64,000 bases of DNA. Origin: Sulfurovum xiamenensis (GTDB lineage: Bacteria > Campylobacterota > Campylobacteria > Campylobacterales > Sulfurovaceae). Below are positions 45,386 through 54,812 of this stretch, piece after piece. The stretch's first letter is position 1; every line of letters starts with the position of its first letter. The DNA lies in contig NZ_JAQIBC010000003.1 in NCBI RefSeq assembly GCF_030347995.1, forward strand, positions 1 to 64,000, written 5' to 3'. The notes under the pieces are model-generated. The model saw only the letters and a program-made list of their open reading frames with translations, did no database searches and was not told where the DNA came from. Made by a program: the position numbers and the translations under genes.

Positions 45386-46333
45386 ATGACAAAATTAAAA
45401 GTATCAATATTGATTCCGACTTATAATTCAGAGAGATATATAGAAGAAACTATTGAAAGTGCATTATCTCAGACTTATAAGGATTTTGAAATAATAATTG
45501 TAGACAATGCGAGCAGTGATAAAACTTGGGAAATAATGCAAAAATATGCACAAGAGTATAATAATATTAAAATATTTAGAAATGAAGAAAATATCGGTCC
45601 TATCAGAAATTGGATGAGATGTATTGAAGAAGCATCTGGAGAATATGGCAAAATACTTTGGTCGGATGACTTGATAAAAAAAACATTTTTGGAACAAACA
45701 GTTGATATCTTAGCGAAGAATCGTGATGTAGGTTTTGTCCTTACTCCGGCAATTCTTTTTGGAGATATCTCAAAAGAAAAAATATTTTATACTATTACCA
45801 AGAAAAGTGGTATATATTGTACAACAAGTTTTATAGAAGGTGTTTTACTTGATAAAGATTATCCAAGTTCACCAGCTTGTGGGTTATTTAGATTAAAAGA
45901 TTTAAAGAAAAATTTATTATTAAAAATTCCAAATCGTTTTGATAGCGATGCAAGCATACATGCGATAGGGAATGATTTATTAATTTATCTTTTAACGGCT
46001 AAAGATTATAAAAAATTTGCCTATGTCAATGAACCACTTGCTTTGTTTAGAGCGCATGATAAATCTATATCGACAAGTACCCAAAAAACAAAAATGGTTC
46101 TAAATTATGACATAGCAAAAGCATATTTTGTTGATAATTTTATAGATAATGTGCAATTAATTAGAAAATTCAATGCTCTATTATGGCTACATAATAAAGT
46201 TTTTAAAACAAATCAAGATATTAGTAAGTTTTATTTTAATAATAAAGAATATAAAAAAGATTTTGTGTTTTTAATAAAACATCTTTTTACTTTTGATGCG
46301 TATATAAAAAGAGCATTTAGAAAGTTCTTTTAA
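45386..46333 (+). CDS. Family 2 glycosyltransferase
   Basis: A 315-residue enzyme with the family 2 start VSILIPTYNSERYIEETIES, IIIVDNASSDKT and the metal region ILWSDDLI. The C-terminal half includes LFRAHDKSIST. AGAAGGA precedes the ATG. Its stop overlaps the next start codon by one base. Confidence 0.85.
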   Translation: MTKLKVSILIPTYNSERYIEETIESALSQTYKDFEIIIVDNASSDKTWEIMQKYAQEYNNIKIFRNEENIGPIRNWMRCIEEASGEYGKILWSDDLIKKTFLEQTVDILAKNRDVGFVLTPAILFGDISKEKIFYTITKKSGIYCTTSFIEGVLLDKDYPSSPACGLFRLKDLKKNLLLKIPNRFDSDASIHAIGNDLLIYLLTAKDYKKFAYVNEPLALFRAHDKSISTSTQKTKMVLNYDIAKAYFVDNFIDNVQLIRKFNALLWLHNKVFKTNQDISKFYFNNKEYKKDFVFLIKHLFTFDAYIKRAFRKFF

Positions 46334-47082
46334 TGAAAATATCAATCATAACAGTAGTTTGGAATAACAAAGAGACCATAAAATACGCAATAGACTCAGT
46401 TTTAAATCAAACTTATAAAGATATAGAATATATTATAGTAGATGGTGCAAGTAGTGATGGTACAGTTGAGGTTGTGCAAAGTTATGGAGATAGGATCACT
46501 AAGTTTATAAGTGAACCAGATAAAGGACTTTATGATGCTATGAATAAAGGTATAAAGTTAGCTACTGGAGATGTTGTAGGAATACTGAATAGTGATGATT
46601 TTTATATAGATGAATTTGTCATAGAGAAGATTGTTAAAATATTTCAAGAGAAAAAAGTAGATAGTGTATTTGCTGATTTAGTATATGTTAAGCCTGATAA
46701 TCTGGGAAATATTGTACGTTATTATGATAGCAGTAGTGGTTTTCCAAATAGATTCCAATATGCATTATATCCAGCACATCCAACATTTTTTGTTAAAAGA
46801 TGGGCCTATGAAAAATATGGGCTATATAAAACAGATTATAAAATAGCAGCAGATTTTGATGTTATGGCCAGGTTTTTATATACTAGGAAGATTTCATTTA
46901 GCTATTTAAAAGAGCCTATTATTAAAATGAGGGTGGGTGGTGTTAGTACATCGTTAAGCAGCATATGGATCAATAGTTTAGAGCAACTAAGAGTATGTAG
47001 GGAAAATAATATAAAAACCAATATATTTAAGATATTGCTTAAGTATCCAATTAAAATATTGGGTTTCTTTAAAAAGAGATAG
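46333..47082 (+). CDS. Family 2 glycosyltransferase (WcaE-like)
   Basis: A 249-residue enzyme: ISIITVVWNNKETIKYAIDS, YIIVDGASSDGT, SEPDKGLYDAMNKGI and ILNSDDFY, the pattern of the WcaE/EpsE-like branch of family 2. It is the last gene of the AT-rich block. Confidence 0.85.
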   Translation: MKISIITVVWNNKETIKYAIDSVLNQTYKDIEYIIVDGASSDGTVEVVQSYGDRITKFISEPDKGLYDAMNKGIKLATGDVVGILNSDDFYIDEFVIEKIVKIFQEKKVDSVFADLVYVKPDNLGNIVRYYDSSSGFPNRFQYALYPAHPTFFVKRWAYEKYGLYKTDYKIAADFDVMARFLYTRKISFSYLKEPIIKMRVGGVSTSLSSIWINSLEQLRVCRENNIKTNIFKILLKYPIKILGFFKKR

Positions 47083-47159
47083 TACTAACTTTTTTCTCAC
47101 CGACATTAAATAGATATCATGTATAATGCAAAGATAAAATTGTGAAGGTTGATAATAGA

Positions 47160-49271
47160 ATGAATAGTAAAAATGGATATGGAACTAAAGAGATTCTGTG
47201 GATGATAATTGTCGCATATGCATTTAGTTTTGCAATACGTATGATTTGGGTCTATCAATTTCAAGACAATCCAAACTTTTTTTGGAACAATCAATTTATG
47301 ATCAACACCAATGATGGATATACTTGGGCGGCAAGTGTTCAGAATATCCTTTATGGTATGCATAAAACCAATCCACTTATACGTGATATATGGGCTAATG
47401 GTATTATATTCTTTACCGTCCTTTTTGCAAAGATCACACCATTTAGCTTAGAAACCATCATTCTTTATATGCCTGCATTAATATCTAGTTTAGTGGTAAT
47501 ACCTATTATACTTATTGCAAGGCTGTATAATCAAGCACTTTGGGGATTATTTGCTGCGCTGCTAGGTTCAATCGCATGGAGTTACTATAATCGTACGATG
47601 ATTGGTTATTATGATACCGATATGTTCTCAGCTATGGCTCCAATGTTCATTCTTTATTTTTTAATGAAAAGCACAATGGATTTTAATTTACGGAGTGCAT
47701 TATATGCAGCTATTGCAATAGCACTTTATCCATTCTTGTATGATGCTGGACAATCTATAGTTTATGCTATGGGTATTATATATGCATTGTATATGATCTT
47801 TTATCATCGTAATGATAATACTACGTATCTATCTTTAATTATAGTGTTTGTAGCCCTCATTCCCTTTCCTTTAATGGATCCATTTAGTTACATTACAAAA
47901 GTAGTTGTACTTATTACCCTATACTTTATATTAAAAAAATTATCTATAGAACAGAAAATATTGATGATTGTCTCAAGTATATTATTTATTTTGTTTATGT
48001 ATTATGGAGATGTCTTCGGATTAATACTTCGTAAAGTAATGACTTATCTTGCTACGGGAACGTCGAGTGAAGGTTTGCACTTTTACTCGGTAGTGCAAAC
48101 CATTAGAGAAGCAGGCCAAATTCCATTTTCTACTTTTGCAAATAGAATTTCAGGTTCACAAATTGGGGTCATTCTTTCTTTTGTGGGATACATAGTGTTG
48201 GTCGTAAGACACAGGGCATTTATCTTAGCACTACCACTTATAGGCATAGGTGCTTTTGCTTTATGGGGCGGACTTAGATTTACTGTGTATGCCGTACCCA
48301 TAGCGGCAATGTCTGCTATTTATCTGTTTCATGTCATTGTGACAACAATTTCAGATAAAAAGAGTATCTACATAACTGCAATGACTATATTGACTACGAG
48401 TATGTTGTACCCGAATATTGCACACATCATCGAATATAAAGTGCCTACGGTTTTAAATAAAGCAGAAGTTGAAGATCTTGATGCATTAAATAAAATTGTT
48501 AACGATAAAGACTATACTTTGGCATGGTGGGATTACGGGTATCCTATCTGGTTTTATGCCAATACAAATACAATTATAGATGGAGGGAAACATCAGAATG
48601 ACAACTTCATCATATCGAAGATTATGCAGACAGCTTCTCCTGAGTTAGCAGCAAACTTAAGCCGTTTGGCTGTAGAAACTTATGTTGATTCAGGTTATAA
48701 AAATATTGCAGACACACTATTTAAAAACAGACAAGAAGATCAGCTTGATCCAAATCTTCTTTTATCTGAATTGGACAGTGGTACCTATGCAGTTCCCAAA
48801 AAAACAAGAGATATCTATCTCTATCTCCCATACAGGATGATGAGGATTTTCCCTACTGTAGCTGTTTTTGGTAATTTGGACTTGACAACAGGAAAAGAAG
48901 AACGAAAGATCGCTTTTTATCCTACACAGGCGGTAAGTAACAAAGAGGGGTTACTTACTTTCAGTAATGGCATTGTGTTTGATATAAAGAGAGGGGTGAT
49001 CAAGTTAGGTCAGCAAGAAAAAGATGTGAAGCATTTTATAGTAACACAAAATACAAAAGATGGCAAGTTACAACTGCAGTCCCAGGTCTATCATGCTGAT
49101 GGTGAATATGTGGTAGTTTATATGAAAAGTTATGGACAGTTTGTTATCATGGACAGTGAAACGTTCAATTCTATGTATGTGCAAATGTTCATGCTTGAAA
49201 AATATGATAATAATCTTTTTGAACTGGTCGTTTCATCACCCTATAGTAAAATTTATAAACTGAAAATATAG
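47160..49271 (+). CDS. pglB: Oligosaccharyltransferase PglB (STT3)
   Basis: A 703-residue membrane enzyme that transfers a lipid-linked oligosaccharide to Asn in D/E-x-N-x-S/T sequons in the periplasm. About thirteen membrane segments precede a soluble domain. The catalytic Asp is in INTNDGYTWA (about residue 52) and the sequon-binding WWDYGYP motif is at about 456-462. I start at the ATG at 47160, ten bases after AAGGT; a GTG at 47142 would add six residues without a ribosome site. Its presence makes the upstream genes candidates for N-glycan assembly. Confidence 0.93.
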   Translation: MNSKNGYGTKEILWMIIVAYAFSFAIRMIWVYQFQDNPNFFWNNQFMINTNDGYTWAASVQNILYGMHKTNPLIRDIWANGIIFFTVLFAKITPFSLETIILYMPALISSLVVIPIILIARLYNQALWGLFAALLGSIAWSYYNRTMIGYYDTDMFSAMAPMFILYFLMKSTMDFNLRSALYAAIAIALYPFLYDAGQSIVYAMGIIYALYMIFYHRNDNTTYLSLIIVFVALIPFPLMDPFSYITKVVVLITLYFILKKLSIEQKILMIVSSILFILFMYYGDVFGLILRKVMTYLATGTSSEGLHFYSVVQTIREAGQIPFSTFANRISGSQIGVILSFVGYIVLVVRHRAFILALPLIGIGAFALWGGLRFTVYAVPIAAMSAIYLFHVIVTTISDKKSIYITAMTILTTSMLYPNIAHIIEYKVPTVLNKAEVEDLDALNKIVNDKDYTLAWWDYGYPIWFYANTNTIIDGGKHQNDNFIISKIMQTASPELAANLSRLAVETYVDSGYKNIADTLFKNRQEDQLDPNLLLSELDSGTYAVPKKTRDIYLYLPYRMMRIFPTVAVFGNLDLTTGKEERKIAFYPTQAVSNKEGLLTFSNGIVFDIKRGVIKLGQQEKDVKHFIVTQNTKDGKLQLQSQVYHADGEYVVVYMKSYGQFVIMDSETFNSMYVQMFMLEKYDNNLFELVVSSPYSKIYKLKI

Positions 49272-49273
49272 GA

Positions 49274-50290
49274 TCAAGACTGCTTCTTTAGAGCAAATTC
49301 TTTTTTATAAAGATATCGGTAAAGTAGAGTATAGCAACCGATAAAAACCAGTACAATAAGAAGATTTGCTTTAGAGTTATGGGCATAGAGGGTGGCACAA
49401 AAAATAAAAGGTGCCGTACCTAAAACAATGAACACTGATGTGAGCGGGTTGTTATGGGTGATATGTTTATAGATAAGCATATGTAGATGATACTCGTCTG
49501 GTTCCATAGGAGAACGTTTGGCTTTTCTTTTTCTGTAGATAGAAAATAGTACTTCCCAGACAGGATAGATCAATACAGCAAGAATGTACCATGGGCTGAC
49601 TGTAGCATAATTACTTGCAAGGAAAATCCCTATCAGTGCTGTAATGAACCCAAGTAAATAAGCACCTCCATCCCCAAGAAAGATCTTCCCTTTAGGGAAA
49701 TTGACCACAAAGAAGGCGAGTACTGCTGAAGTAACGATCATAGATATTTGTAGGATTTCATGACTTTCTACCTGTACAGCTGTAGTACTGAATGAGAGAA
49801 GGATCAGTAATACAATACCTGAGGCAAGTCCATTGAACCCATCGATAATATTGACAGCATTCATTAATCCTACAATACTAAAAATACTGAATAATACCCC
49901 ACTCCAATACGGTATATGAATATCAAGACCCAGATAGGTAACGACAGAACCGGTTAATAAAACAGCACTTGTGGCAGCAATTAACTGTAATAAAAGTCGT
50001 CTTCTTGGACTTAATGAATTATGAAAGTCTTCAAAGATACCGCTTAGGAAGGCAAGGATTATGGAAAATAGAAGTTTCCATCCTAAGGGTGTTAGAAGAA
50101 GAAAACACATACCTACGATAATACCAATCCCTCCTGCCCTTGGCGTAGAAAAATGATGAAAGTTTTGAGGCTTTTCCTCTGTATGGGAATCAATAAAGAA
50201 GTCATGTCTATGAGAAAAATGGATTACCAAAAATTGTAAAGTAAAAGATAGGATAAATGCACCTAGGATGGACGATTCTAGTTGATTCAT
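49274..50290 (-). CDS. WecA/MraY-family polyprenyl-phosphate sugar-1-phosphate transferase
   Basis: A 338-residue polytopic enzyme that would start glycan assembly by linking a HexNAc-1-phosphate to undecaprenyl phosphate. Motifs: FEDFHNSLSPRRRL, VNIIDGFNGLASG, GKIFLGDGGAYLLGF and HLHMLIYKH, as in WecA. The ATG at 50290 follows AAAAAGG; the longer frame to 50458 crosses the AT-rich promoter. It converges on pglB with only two bases between stops. The usual Campylobacter starter is PglC, a different fold. Confidence 0.85.
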   Translation of the reverse strand: MNQLESSILGAFILSFTLQFLVIHFSHRHDFFIDSHTEEKPQNFHHFSTPRAGGIGIIVGMCFLLLTPLGWKLLFSIILAFLSGIFEDFHNSLSPRRRLLLQLIAATSAVLLTGSVVTYLGLDIHIPYWSGVLFSIFSIVGLMNAVNIIDGFNGLASGIVLLILLSFSTTAVQVESHEILQISMIVTSAVLAFFVVNFPKGKIFLGDGGAYLLGFITALIGIFLASNYATVSPWYILAVLIYPVWEVLFSIYRKRKAKRSPMEPDEYHLHMLIYKHITHNNPLTSVFIVLGTAPFIFCATLYAHNSKANLLIVLVFIGCYTLLYRYLYKKEFALKKQS

Positions 50291-50432
50291 GGTTGACCTT
50301 TTTGGGCTAATTCTATCACAATCGACATTAAAAATATTTTTTGTATAAAATACCTCTTTTTTAACCCTATAAGTATAGTTAATATTGTAATATAAAAAGT
50401 TATATTTTAATATAACTAAAAATAAATTTATC

Positions 50433-50454
50433 AAGGAAACTACAAGGAAACTAC
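50433..50454. repeat. Tandem 11-bp direct repeat
   Basis: AAGGAAACTAC occurs twice back to back at the upstream edge of the comEA-like fragment. It looks like a replication-slippage or rearrangement footprint where the gene lost its 5' part. Confidence 0.8.
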
Positions 50455-50619
50455 GCATCCAAAGAAGAGTTAATGGAAGTGAAAGGTATCGGTGCTGCTA
50501 AAGCAGATGCTATTATTGAAGAGAGACAAAACGGTAAATTTACTTCTTTTGATGATTTTCAACGCGTCGAAGGAGTTGGTGAAAAGGCTGCATTTAATGT
50601 AAAAGAGCATGTTAAGTAA
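50449..50619 (+). pseudogene. 5'-truncated ComEA-like helix-hairpin-helix fragment
   Basis: The frame reads NYASKEELMEVKGIGAAKAD, then AIIEERQNGKFTSFDDFQRV and EGVGEKAAFNVKEHVK, two helix-hairpin-helix units as in small periplasmic ComEA proteins. A normal ComEA would have a signal peptide and a V-N-L-N-T-A segment before A-S-K-E-E-L; both are missing. An internal ATG at 50470 could give 49 residues, without an export signal. I call it a remnant. Confidence 0.7.
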
Positions 50620-50759
50620 AGCTCAAACATTGAAAAATACAAATGATTAGTCAGAAGTGCTTTAGCCCTTCGGCTTCTCCTCCTCGTTAAAAATATAATC
50701 CTCTTTAACCACATTTTTGCTACAATTCACTAATTTATTTTTAGACTTAAGGCATGATC

Positions 50760-52148
50760 ATGACAGTTACACGTTTTGCACCTTCTCCTACAGGGTATCT
50801 TCACATTGGTGGGCTTAGAACAGCACTTTTTTCCTGGCTTACTGCACAGCACAACAAGGGTGAGTTTTTACTCCGTATTGAAGATACCGATATGGCACGT
50901 AATTCTGAAGAGGCGACAGAAGCGATACTCAAGGCATTTGAATGGGTCGGTCTGAGCCATGATGGCGAAGTGGTCTATCAGTCTAAAAGATTTGATCTTT
51001 ATAAAAAATACATTGATCAGCTTCTTGAAGAGGGCAAAGCCTATAAGTGCTATATGAGTAAAGAGGAGCTTGATGCTTTACGTGAAGAGCAGATGGCGAA
51101 AAAAGAACGTACACGTTATGATGGACGTTATCGTGATTTCACCGGTACACCACCAGAAGGTGTTGAACCGGTGATCCGTATCAAAGCTCCGCAAGAGGGG
51201 ACCATCTCTTTTGTGGATGGTGTAAAAGGTGAGATGAACATTGCCGCATCTGAAGTAGATGATTTTGTCATCGCTAGAGCAGACGGGTCACCAACGTATA
51301 ATTTTGTTGTAGCCATAGATGATGCATTGATGGGACTGACAGATGTGATCCGTGGGGATGATCACCTTTACAATACGCCTAAACAGATCGTAGTCTACAA
51401 TGCTTTGGGGTTCCCGATCCCAAAGTTTAACCATGTTGCAATGATCAACAATGAACAAGGTAAAAAACTCTCTAAAAGAGATGGGGCTACGGATGTCATG
51501 GATTATAAAGAAATGGGATATCTCCCTGAAGCACTTTTGAACTTTTTGGTCCGTCTTGGCTGGAGTCATGGAGACCAGGAAATTTTTAGTATTGAAGAGA
51601 TGATAGCGCTATTTGATCCTAAAAATATTAACAAGAGTGCATCCAACTATAATCTAGATAAACTGCTTTGGTTGAATTCTCACTATATTAAAAATACGCC
51701 AAACGATCAGCTTGCCATACTTCTCAAAGATTTTGGGGTGGATATCCATGGGCACGATAAGCTTGAATTGCTTCTTGATGCAACAAAAGAGAGAGGGAAA
51801 ACACTCGTAGAGCTTGCAGAGCAGATCAATCTAATACTTACAACACCTACGCAGTATGATGAGAAGGCTTCCAAAAAAGCGTTTAAAGGTGAAGCCAAAG
51901 AGATCTTGAATGATTTTGCTTTGATGTTAAAAAGCTGGGATAAGACACTGCACCTTCCTTGTGATTACCATGAAGTGATGGAAAAAATTGTTGAGACAAA
52001 AGAGATTGGTTTCGGGAAGATCGGTATGCCGCTTCGTGTGAGTCTACTTGGTTCGATGACAGGATCTGGGCTTGATGAGATCATGGCTATTTTAGGTGTG
52101 GATGCAACGGTATCACGTATAGAAAGGGCGATTCAAACCATAGAATAG
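50760..52148 (+). CDS. gltX: Glutamyl-tRNA synthetase
   Basis: A 462-residue class I synthetase. ATP-binding HIGH is HIGG in FAPSPTGYLHIGGLRTAL, and KMSKS is KLSKR in EQGKKLSKRDGATDV. The ATG at 50760 has AAGG at proper spacing; one two codons earlier is too close. Campylobacterota usually carry two GltX paralogues, one charging tRNA-Gln; which one this is cannot be told by eye. Confidence 0.94.
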   Translation: MTVTRFAPSPTGYLHIGGLRTALFSWLTAQHNKGEFLLRIEDTDMARNSEEATEAILKAFEWVGLSHDGEVVYQSKRFDLYKKYIDQLLEEGKAYKCYMSKEELDALREEQMAKKERTRYDGRYRDFTGTPPEGVEPVIRIKAPQEGTISFVDGVKGEMNIAASEVDDFVIARADGSPTYNFVVAIDDALMGLTDVIRGDDHLYNTPKQIVVYNALGFPIPKFNHVAMINNEQGKKLSKRDGATDVMDYKEMGYLPEALLNFLVRLGWSHGDQEIFSIEEMIALFDPKNINKSASNYNLDKLLWLNSHYIKNTPNDQLAILLKDFGVDIHGHDKLELLLDATKERGKTLVELAEQINLILTTPTQYDEKASKKAFKGEAKEILNDFALMLKSWDKTLHLPCDYHEVMEKIVETKEIGFGKIGMPLRVSLLGSMTGSGLDEIMAILGVDATVSRIERAIQTIE

Positions 52149-52164
52149 TTTGTAGGGTATAAAC

Positions 52165-52812
52165 CTACAAACGTCTGGTTTTATCTAAAAATAACTTCAA
52201 AGATTTCTTTGCTTTGTCATCCATTTGATAATGGATATGACTCAAATACCAGGTAAGCTGTTTGGGTGTGATACCTCTTTTTTTCGCTTCTTTTTTGAGG
52301 ATGTATTGTGGGATCTTTACTTTGGTTTGTGAAAATGCACGCGCCATTTTTTGTATAGCTTCTTCATGTTTATTGTAGCAGAGCCTGGCAAAGACAAAAG
52401 GAAGTCCGGTCTCTTTGTACCAGGCTTCAGCCAAGTCAATACCTTCTCCCTCATGTAGATAGTGTTTGAGGGCAGCATCTCCTATAAGCACTTTTCCTTT
52501 AAGACCTAACAGGTGTGCAAGTTGATTGGAAGTCGCTGATGCAGGATCCATTTCACTTTCCCCTTCTAAAAGTAGAACACTATAGACTTTTTGATTTGCG
52601 ATAATACCTAAATCCGTACATTTACATTGAGCTGATTCAACAGAAGAGATAAATCCAGCATTGATCTCTCTTCTTTTGAGTGCTTTATTGATCTGTGAAG
52701 GTACAGCACGTTTGTAGCGAAAGGTCATTTTAGAGGCATTGTTAGAGATATAGCGTTTTAAGAAGACTTGAAAAGGCAGTAGATTAAGATAGCTGATAGA
52801 CCCGAATAACAC
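52165..52812 (-). CDS. mqnA: Chorismate dehydratase MqnA
   Basis: A 215-residue first enzyme of the futalosine menaquinone pathway. The N-terminal FGSISYLNLLPF block and AGFISSVESA, then VLIGDAALKHY and GLPFVFARLCYN, follow the MqnA pattern. It starts with GTG after GGAG. With mqnD at 22771, menaquinone synthesis by the futalosine route is well supported. Confidence 0.88.
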   Translation of the reverse strand: MLFGSISYLNLLPFQVFLKRYISNNASKMTFRYKRAVPSQINKALKRREINAGFISSVESAQCKCTDLGIIANQKVYSVLLLEGESEMDPASATSNQLAHLLGLKGKVLIGDAALKHYLHEGEGIDLAEAWYKETGLPFVFARLCYNKHEEAIQKMARAFSQTKVKIPQYILKKEAKKRGITPKQLTWYLSHIHYQMDDKAKKSLKLFLDKTRRL

Positions 52813-52920
52813 AGTGCAAAGCTCCTCTCAAAATCCTGTTTAAGCGTAATTATAGCAAACAACTTTTATAATCGCGTCATTATTGGGGATGAAATAATCC
52901 CTATTTTGAAAGAGTTATTT

Positions 52921-53142
52921 ATGGTAAAAGTAGAATTTTTAGGTCCTATCGGTAAAGCACCGATGGAGATGGAAGCCTCGACATTGGCAGAGGTTTCGGC
53001 ACAACTCAAAACAGATAGCAGTTTGATTCAATGGTTGGATAAATGTGCAGTAGCACTAAATGATACGATGGTGAACGATCTGGCAACTGAACTTAAAGAT
53101 GGTGATAGAATTTCTATCTTGCCTCCTGTGTGTGGTGGATAA
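52921..53142 (+). CDS. moaD: Molybdopterin synthase small subunit MoaD
   Basis: A 73-residue ubiquitin-like sulfur carrier. It ends DRISILPPVCGG; the terminal Gly-Gly becomes a thiocarboxylate. The ATG at 52921 starts the conserved VKVEFLGPIG strand. It stops two bases before the moaE start. Confidence 0.93.
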   Translation: MVKVEFLGPIGKAPMEMEASTLAEVSAQLKTDSSLIQWLDKCAVALNDTMVNDLATELKDGDRISILPPVCGG

Positions 53143-53144
53143 GC

Positions 53145-53579
53145 GTGGAACTTTATCATGGTCCGTTAGATGTTAAAGAGATATTCGGGCGTTGGCTCGA
53201 TGGAGAGGCCGAGTCAAACTATGGGGCTTATATCCCTTTTGTAGGAACGATACGTGCAGAAGATGGTATAGAAGCACTGAGTTTTGATATCTATGAACCT
53301 GTGCTTAAAAGATGGTTTGAAGCATGGGAGGAAAGGGCGGCTAAGCGTGGTGCAGTCGTAAAGATGGCACACTCCATTGGGGATGTTCCTGTACATACCT
53401 CTTCTTATGTGAGTGCGGTATTTTCTCCTAAACGCAGAGTAGCACTAGAGCTGATTGATGAGTTTGTTGAAGACTTTAAAGCCAATGCACCTATATGGAA
53501 ATATGATGTAAAAAATGGTAAGCGTATCTACGCTGCTGATAGAAGCACTCCTATGGATGGTGCTGGATTGTTAGGATAA
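53145..53579 (+). CDS. moaE: Molybdopterin synthase catalytic subunit MoaE
   Basis: A 144-residue partner of MoaD that inserts dithiolene sulfur. Visible are FVGTIRAEDG, ALSFDIYEPV, MAHSIGDVPVHTSSYVSAVFS and the Lys in PIWKYD. A GTG at 53145, two bases after the moaD stop, is the most natural start; a GTG at 53130 would overlap moaD. Confidence 0.92.
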   Translation: MELYHGPLDVKEIFGRWLDGEAESNYGAYIPFVGTIRAEDGIEALSFDIYEPVLKRWFEAWEERAAKRGAVVKMAHSIGDVPVHTSSYVSAVFSPKRRVALELIDEFVEDFKANAPIWKYDVKNGKRIYAADRSTPMDGAGLLG

Positions 53580-53587
53580 GGATAGAA

Positions 53588-54793
53588 ATGGCATTTATGC
53601 ACTTTGATGAATCAATGCAGATGATAGACGATCTTGCTATCAAAAATTATAAAACAAAACAACTCCCTTTAATGGAATCACAGGGATTTATACTCGCAGA
53701 GGATATTGTAGCAGATCATAACTCTCCTGAGTTCCCAACTTCTGCGATGGATGGGTATGCGGTTATCCATAAAGATCTCAGTCTTGGTAGACTACATATC
53801 GGAAGCATTAATCCTGCTGGATCTGACTTGAAAGAAGAAGTGGTAAGCGGTATGTGTATCAAGACGTTTACCGGTTCATTGATGCCACATGGTGCTGATA
53901 CGCTCATCCCGATAGAAAATGTAAAAGTAGATGGTGATGAGATCATCATCAAGACAGAAGTACCACAAGGGTTCTCTGTACGTGAACCGGGAGAGAACTA
54001 TGCGAAAGGACAGATGCTTATCCCCAAAGGGACGAAAATCGACTTTCCACAGATAGGGGTGATGGCAAGCTTGAATATACCACAAGTCACAGTCTATGAG
54101 AAGCCAACAGTGGCGATCATCTCTACAGGGTCAGAGTTACTTGAACTTGGTGAAGAACAGACAAGTGATGCACAGATACGCTCATCCAATAATTATATCC
54201 TCGAAGCTATTGTCAAGAAATATGATGGTGTACCTTTGCAGTTAGGGTGTATCAAGGATGATAAAGAGACCATCACAAAAAATATTTCTGATGCATTAAA
54301 TAAAGCTGATATTGTGGTAACCACTGGTGGTGTGAGTGTAGGTGATTTTGACTTTGTGAAAGATGTCATCTATGAGCTTGGGTGTGATGTTGTGTTTAAA
54401 GGTGTACGTGTCAAGCCTGGACAGCATATTATGGTTGCACGTAAAGAGGATAAATTTATCATCGGACTCCCGGGATTTGCATACTCTTCTACTGTGACAG
54501 CACTGCTTTATCTTGTACCACTCATTGAGAAGTTGCAGCAAGGTCAGAGTGCGATGCACAGGGTCAATGCAACACTCAAAGAGCCGTTTATCAAACGTGC
54601 AAAAAAAGCAGAATTTACTGCATGCAACGTCTCTTTAGAAAAGGGAAGATACTATGTTGACTTTGAAGGTAAAAAAGTAGGATCCTCAGCCATTCTTACT
54701 AACATGCTTGGCAATGTAGCACTGCTTGTGACCTCTGAAGATGACACTTCCAAAGAGATAGGTGACGAGGTAAGCGTTTTACTTTTCGGGTAA
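53588..54793 (+). CDS. moeA: Molybdopterin molybdenumtransferase MoeA
   Basis: A 401-residue enzyme inserting molybdate into adenylated molybdopterin. Blocks: NSPEFPTSAMDGYAV, AIISTGSELLELG, TTGGVSVGDFDFV and VKPGQHIMVA. It lies eight bases after moaE, forming a moaD-moaE-moeA operon that would serve SoxC. Confidence 0.94.
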   Translation: MAFMHFDESMQMIDDLAIKNYKTKQLPLMESQGFILAEDIVADHNSPEFPTSAMDGYAVIHKDLSLGRLHIGSINPAGSDLKEEVVSGMCIKTFTGSLMPHGADTLIPIENVKVDGDEIIIKTEVPQGFSVREPGENYAKGQMLIPKGTKIDFPQIGVMASLNIPQVTVYEKPTVAIISTGSELLELGEEQTSDAQIRSSNNYILEAIVKKYDGVPLQLGCIKDDKETITKNISDALNKADIVVTTGGVSVGDFDFVKDVIYELGCDVVFKGVRVKPGQHIMVARKEDKFIIGLPGFAYSSTVTALLYLVPLIEKLQQGQSAMHRVNATLKEPFIKRAKKAEFTACNVSLEKGRYYVDFEGKKVGSSAILTNMLGNVALLVTSEDDTSKEIGDEVSVLLFG

Positions 54794-54812
54794 GGACTCT
54801 TCTACCTAAATA

